From positions 56,729 to 120,728 of the forward strand of contig NZ_JABGCL010000018.1 in NCBI RefSeq assembly GCF_019800005.1: a stretch of DNA of 64,000 nt. Reading direction: 5' to 3'. How positions within the stretch are numbered: position 1 is the first letter of the stretch; each line of letters begins with the position of its first letter. This stretch comes from Geminicoccus harenae (GTDB lineage: Bacteria; Pseudomonadota; Alphaproteobacteria; Geminicoccales; Geminicoccaceae). Of this stretch, positions 61,308 through 64,000 are shown one piece after another. The notes beneath the pieces are model-generated. The model worked only from the letters and a program-made list of their open reading frames with translations. It had not been told where the DNA came from and ran no database searches. Made by a program: the position numbers and the translations under genes.

Positions 61308-62180
61308 ATGGCCACCTACGCATTCCTTGGTCTGGGCGTGATGGGTGGCCCGATGGCCGGCCACCTGGCGAAGCAGGGGCACGACGTCACGGTCTGGAAC
61401 CGGACCGCGGCCAAGGCCGAGGCCTGGGCGAAGGAGCATGGCGGCAAGGCGGCGCCCTCGGCGCGGGCGGCGGCGGAAGGTGCCGAGGCCGTGTTCATGT
61501 GCCTGGGCAACGACGACGACGTGCGCTCGGTGGTCTATGGCGAGGACGGCGCGCTGGCGGGTCTCAGCGACGGGGCACTCCTGGTCGACCACACCACTGC
61601 GTCGGCCGACCTCGCCCGCGAGCTGGACGAGGCCTGCCGCAAGGCCGGGCGCGGCTTCCTCGACGCCCCGGTCTCCGGCGGCCAGGCGGGTGCGGTCAAC
61701 GGCGTGCTGACCATCATGGTGGGCGGCGAGACGGCGGCCTTCAGCAAGGCCGAGCCCGGCATGCAGGCCTATGGCCGCACCATCACCCATATGGGCCCGG
61801 CCGGGGCCGGCCAGCTCGCCAAGATGGTCAACCAGATCTGCATCGCCGGCCTGGTCCAGGCGCTGTCCGAGGCGGTCAACTTCGCGCAGAAGGCCGGGCT
61901 CGACACGGACAAGGTGCTGGCCACCATCAGCAAGGGGGCAGCACAGTCCTGGCAGATGGAGAACCGCTGGAAGACCATGGCGGAGAACAAGTTCGATTTC
62001 GGCTTCGCGGTCGACTGGATGCGCAAGGACCTGGGCATCTGCCTGGAGGAGGCCAAGCGCAATGGCGCACCCCTTCCCGTCACGGCACTGGTGGACCAGT
62101 TCTATCGCCAGGTGCAGATGAAGGGCGGCAACCGGTTCGACACCTCGTCGCTGATCGTCAATCTGCGCGATCCGGGCTGA
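61308..62180 (+). CDS. 3-hydroxyisobutyrate dehydrogenase-like NAD(P) enzyme
   Basis: A 290-residue beta-hydroxyacid dehydrogenase. The cofactor motif is FLGLGVMGGPMAGHLAKQGHDVTVWNRT. The substrate motif is DAPVSGGQAGAVNGVLTIMVGG (near 122-143), and the catalytic lysine is in GQLAKMVNQI near residue 172. The residue after the second beta strand (NRT) suggests NADP preference, as in glyoxylate/succinic-semialdehyde reductases. Family cannot be split further by eye. Start follows an AGAGGGAG site. Confidence 0.88.
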   Translation: MATYAFLGLGVMGGPMAGHLAKQGHDVTVWNRTAAKAEAWAKEHGGKAAPSARAAAEGAEAVFMCLGNDDDVRSVVYGEDGALAGLSDGALLVDHTTASADLARELDEACRKAGRGFLDAPVSGGQAGAVNGVLTIMVGGETAAFSKAEPGMQAYGRTITHMGPAGAGQLAKMVNQICIAGLVQALSEAVNFAQKAGLDTDKVLATISKGAAQSWQMENRWKTMAENKFDFGFAVDWMRKDLGICLEEAKRNGAPLPVTALVDQFYRQVQMKGGNRFDTSSLIVNLRDPG

Positions 62181-62208
62181 TTGATGCCGGTATGGTGAGC
62201 CAGCGGCA

Positions 62209-62233
62209 CAGCCGCCTCTGGAACTGGCGGCTG
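62209..62233 (+). terminator. Hairpin after the HIBDH-like gene
   Basis: CAGCCGCC and GGCGGCTG with a 9-base loop, 28 bases after the stop. A TTTT run follows 11 bases later. Confidence 0.45.
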
Positions 62234-62325
62234 AAGCTCACTAGTTTTGGCAGACCTCAATCTTGTGCAAAGGTCGGCCGCCCCAGCACCGCATCGCGGC
62301 GCACCGACCATTCGAGGAACAGCCC

Positions 62326-62655
62326 ATGTCGGACCGACACGCCAAATACCGTATCGGCCAGGTGGTGAGACACAGGATCTTCCCGTTCCGCGGCGTCATC
62401 TTCGACGTGGATCCGGAGTTCGCCAACACCGAGGAATGGTACCAGTCGATCCCGGAGGACCTCCGCCCGCGCAAGGACCAGCCCTTCTACCACCTGTTCG
62501 CGGAGAATTCGGACAGCTACTATGTAGCCTACGTGTCCGAGGGCAATCTCCTGCCGGATTCGACCGACGAGCCGATCGAGCATCCGCAGGTCCGGCAGAT
62601 GTTCGGCGAGCTGCAGGACGGCCTCTACCGGCATCGCGACCGGGTGACCCACTAG
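62326..62655 (+). CDS. hspQ: Heat-shock protein HspQ
   Basis: A 109-residue small protein of the HspQ (YccV) family, an adaptor that stimulates Lon proteolysis in Enterobacteria. The pattern KYRIGQVVRHRIFPFRGVIFDVDPEFANTEEWYQSIP and YVAYVSEGNLL is diagnostic. The start MSDRHAKYRIG follows a GAGGAA site. Lon is encoded 40 kb away in the same window. Confidence 0.93.
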   Translation: MSDRHAKYRIGQVVRHRIFPFRGVIFDVDPEFANTEEWYQSIPEDLRPRKDQPFYHLFAENSDSYYVAYVSEGNLLPDSTDEPIEHPQVRQMFGELQDGLYRHRDRVTH

Positions 62656-62720
62656 GGGCCGGTCGCGGTCGGCGGGCCTTGCCGGGGTTCGCACCCAGCC
62701 GGATTCACGGTACATTGGGA

Positions 62721-62740
62721 AGGCGGCCGTGCGGCCGCCT
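62721..62740 (+). promoter_or_regulatory. Hairpin before the transaldolase gene
   Basis: AGGCGGCC, loop GTGC, GGCCGCCT, perfect 8-base stem, 15 bases before the ATG and just upstream of the ribosome site. It could affect translation or end the hspQ transcript. Confidence 0.3.
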
Positions 62741-62755
62741 GTTGGAGCGCGTTTC

Positions 62756-63412
62756 ATGAAGTTCTTCGTCGACACGGCCGAGATCAGCGAGATCCGGGAA
62801 CTGGCCGCGACCGGCCTGCTGGATGGCGTGACCACCAATCCCTCCCTGGTCGCCAAGTCGGGCAAGCAGTTCCTCGACCTGATCGCGGAGATCTGCGACG
62901 TGGTGGACGGCCCGGTCAGCGCCGAGGTCGCCTCGACCGACGCCGAGACGATGCTCAAGGAGGGCGAGAAGCTCGCCAAGATCGCGCCCAATGTCTGCGT
63001 GAAGCTGCCGCTGACCAAGGACGGGCTGTTCGTCTGCAAGCGGCTGACCGGCCAGGGCATCAAGACCAACGTCACGCTCTGCTTCTCGCCGGCCCAGGCG
63101 ATCCTGGCCGCCAAGGCGGGTGCGACCTTCGTCTCGCCCTTCGTGGGCCGGCTCGACGACATCGGCGCGGACGGCATGGGCCTGATCGCCGAGATCGTCG
63201 AGATCTACCAGAACTACGACTACTTCCAGACCGAGGTCCTGGTCGCCTCGGTGCGCGGCCCGGCGCACGTCGTATCTGCCGCCCGGCTCGGCGCGCATGT
63301 CGTGACCGCACCGGCCAGCGTCATCAAGAGCCTCCTGAATCACCCGCTCACCGACAAGGGCCTGGCCGCCTTCGTCGCCGACTGGAAGAAGACCGGCCAG
63401 TCGATCCTCTGA
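62756..63412 (+). CDS. Transaldolase, TalC/Fsa type
   Basis: A 218-residue short transaldolase or fructose-6-phosphate aldolase. MKFFVDTAEISEIRELAATGLLDGVTTNPSLV is the family start. The Schiff-base lysine is Lys83 (NVCVKLPLT), and ASVRGPAHVVSAARLGAHVVTAPASVI is the phosphate side. Which of the two activities it has cannot be told from the motif alone. Confidence 0.93.
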   Translation: MKFFVDTAEISEIRELAATGLLDGVTTNPSLVAKSGKQFLDLIAEICDVVDGPVSAEVASTDAETMLKEGEKLAKIAPNVCVKLPLTKDGLFVCKRLTGQGIKTNVTLCFSPAQAILAAKAGATFVSPFVGRLDDIGADGMGLIAEIVEIYQNYDYFQTEVLVASVRGPAHVVSAARLGAHVVTAPASVIKSLLNHPLTDKGLAAFVADWKKTGQSIL

Positions 63413-63423
63413 AAGCACCAGCG

Positions 63424-63840
63424 ATGCTCGCGCGCGTCCTGACCGTCCTGCTCCTCGGCCTCGGCCTGCCGGCCGTGGCCATGGCCGGTCAGGGCGGGGG
63501 CGCGGACGCGATCCTGCGCGACCTGGGCCTGGCGGCGCCCGCCGAGATCGTCCGGGTCGCCACCTCGCGCCAGCCGGACGGGAGCATCGCCGTGATGCTG
63601 CAGCCGAACGGCCAGGCGAAGCTCGTGGCCGATCCCGGGATCACGGTGGTGCCGGTGGACGCGGGCGGGCTGCCGGTGGCGCCCCAGGTCGAGCTGGTCG
63701 ACCGATCCCGGGAATATTTCGACCTGCCGCCCGTGCTGGAGGTGGCCCCCGGTGCCGCCAGCAGCCTGCGGGTCGAGTACGCCTATTGCGTGGTGGAGCG
63801 GCAATGCCTGTTCGGCGACGCTACTGTGCCGGTGCCATAA
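63424..63840 (+). CDS. Small exported protein of unknown function
   Basis: A 138-residue protein with a clear Sec signal peptide (MLARVLTVLLLGLGLPAVAMAG, cleavage after about residue 21). The mature part has two cysteines (YCVVERQCLFGD) that could form a disulfide, and a beta-rich composition. Family not recognised. It starts 11 bases after the transaldolase stop, so the two are co-transcribed. Confidence 0.75.
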   Translation: MLARVLTVLLLGLGLPAVAMAGQGGGADAILRDLGLAAPAEIVRVATSRQPDGSIAVMLQPNGQAKLVADPGITVVPVDAGGLPVAPQVELVDRSREYFDLPPVLEVAPGAASSLRVEYAYCVVERQCLFGDATVPVP

Positions 63841-63852
63841 GCTTAATGTTCC

Positions 63853-63868
63853 TTCCTCTCCAGAGGAA
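63853..63868 (+). terminator. Small hairpin after the exported protein gene
   Basis: TTCCTCT and AGAGGAA form a near-perfect palindrome 12 bases after the stop. No T-tract; a weak candidate. Confidence 0.25.
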
Positions 63869-63883
63869 TGATGCATAGTCTTA

Positions 63884-64000
63884 GGTAGGGAACTCAACAA
63901 CCTTCTGCAGGTTCATGGCTTTTGGTCGACTGATCAGGGACGCAGGCTGAGGAGGGTATGGCGGATGGCACATCTGTACTGGCTGTCGGACGCGGCCTGG
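63884..64000 (+). mobile_element. Left end of an IS5-family insertion sequence (truncated)
   Basis: The last bases begin a transposase of IS5 type. The left boundary is only a guess: CTTA at 63880-63883 could be a target duplication followed by the IS end at 63884 (GGTAGGGAACTC). The rest lies outside the window. Confidence 0.5.
63965..64000 (+). CDS. IS5-family transposase, first 12 residues
   Basis: The frame reads MAHLYWLSDAAW. This is the standard opening of the OrfA (DUF4096-type) protein of the IS427 group of IS5, where relatives begin MxHLFWLSDAQW. Only 36 bases are inside the window. A GAGGAGG ribosome site precedes it. Confidence 0.7.
   Translation, partial: MAHLYWLSDAAW

Overview
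The window is about 64 kb of high-GC chromosome from an alphaproteobacterium, most likely near the Rhodospirillales or Geminicoccales. The reasons are a complete 14-gene nuoA-N operon in canonical order, the tig-clpP-clpX-lon chaperone/protease cluster, rpmI-rplT-pheS-pheT, a TPR protein-bamB-der operon, and dense gene packing with start/stop overlaps. No plasmid, phage or CRISPR hallmarks were seen. The only mobile element is the start of an IS5-type transposase at the right edge.

Layout. 1-13.0 kb: nuoN (cut by the left edge) back to nuoA, the whole NADH:quinone oxidoreductase on the minus strand, with a sigma70-type promoter before nuoA. 13.2-14.7 kb: divergent tRNA-Asp(GTC) and tRNA-Val(TAC), then a CmoB-like methyltransferase. 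14.7-16.3 kb: a gene-poor stretch that looks degraded. 16.3-22.8 kb: lon, clpX, clpP, tig and tRNA-Leu(TAG), all minus strand. 23.0-28.2 kb: guaA, then a GAF/PAS-rich HWE-type histidine kinase overlapping a single-domain response regulator. 28.2-30.2 kb: a VOC dioxygenase-like protein, an ArsC/YffB-like reductase and thpR. 30.3-33.8 kb: TPR protein, bamB, der. 33.8-42.3 kb (minus): dnaB-alr-mlaE-mlaF-radA-cvpA-purF-SDR, mostly overlapping. 42.3-45.7 kb: a REP-like hairpin pair, lepA, and an LLM-class flavin oxidoreductase. 45.9-50.1 kb: rpmI-rplT-pheS-pheT. 50.3-54.4 kb: a truncated hemoglobin, and galU-ugd-phosphomannomutase for sugar nucleotides. 54.6-64 kb: cupin, mmsA, GFA protein, RTX protein, pepN, a 3-hydroxyisobutyrate dehydrogenase-like enzyme, hspQ, a TalC/Fsa-type transaldolase, a small exported protein, and the IS5 edge.

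How the genes fit together. Most of the window is housekeeping: respiration, proteostasis, translation and its quality control, replication and repair, envelope biogenesis (BamB, MlaEF, Alr, GalU/Ugd/PMM) and nucleotide synthesis (GuaA, PurF). mmsA and the HIBDH-like gene could both serve valine catabolism, though they are about 5 kb apart and not in one operon.

I found no clear undescribed multi-gene system. The best leads are regulatory or degenerate. They are: an attenuator-like leader between rplT and pheS built on a 9-nt direct repeat; a promoter-proximal hairpin with a T-tract before rpmI; an SDR coupled to purF that lacks the catalytic tyrosine; a CmoB-like methyltransferase next to a tRNA whose wobble U is a known cmo5U site; and an HWE kinase/receiver pair with an EcfG-like promoter candidate. 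Homology statements come from motif recognition by eye; no database search was run.
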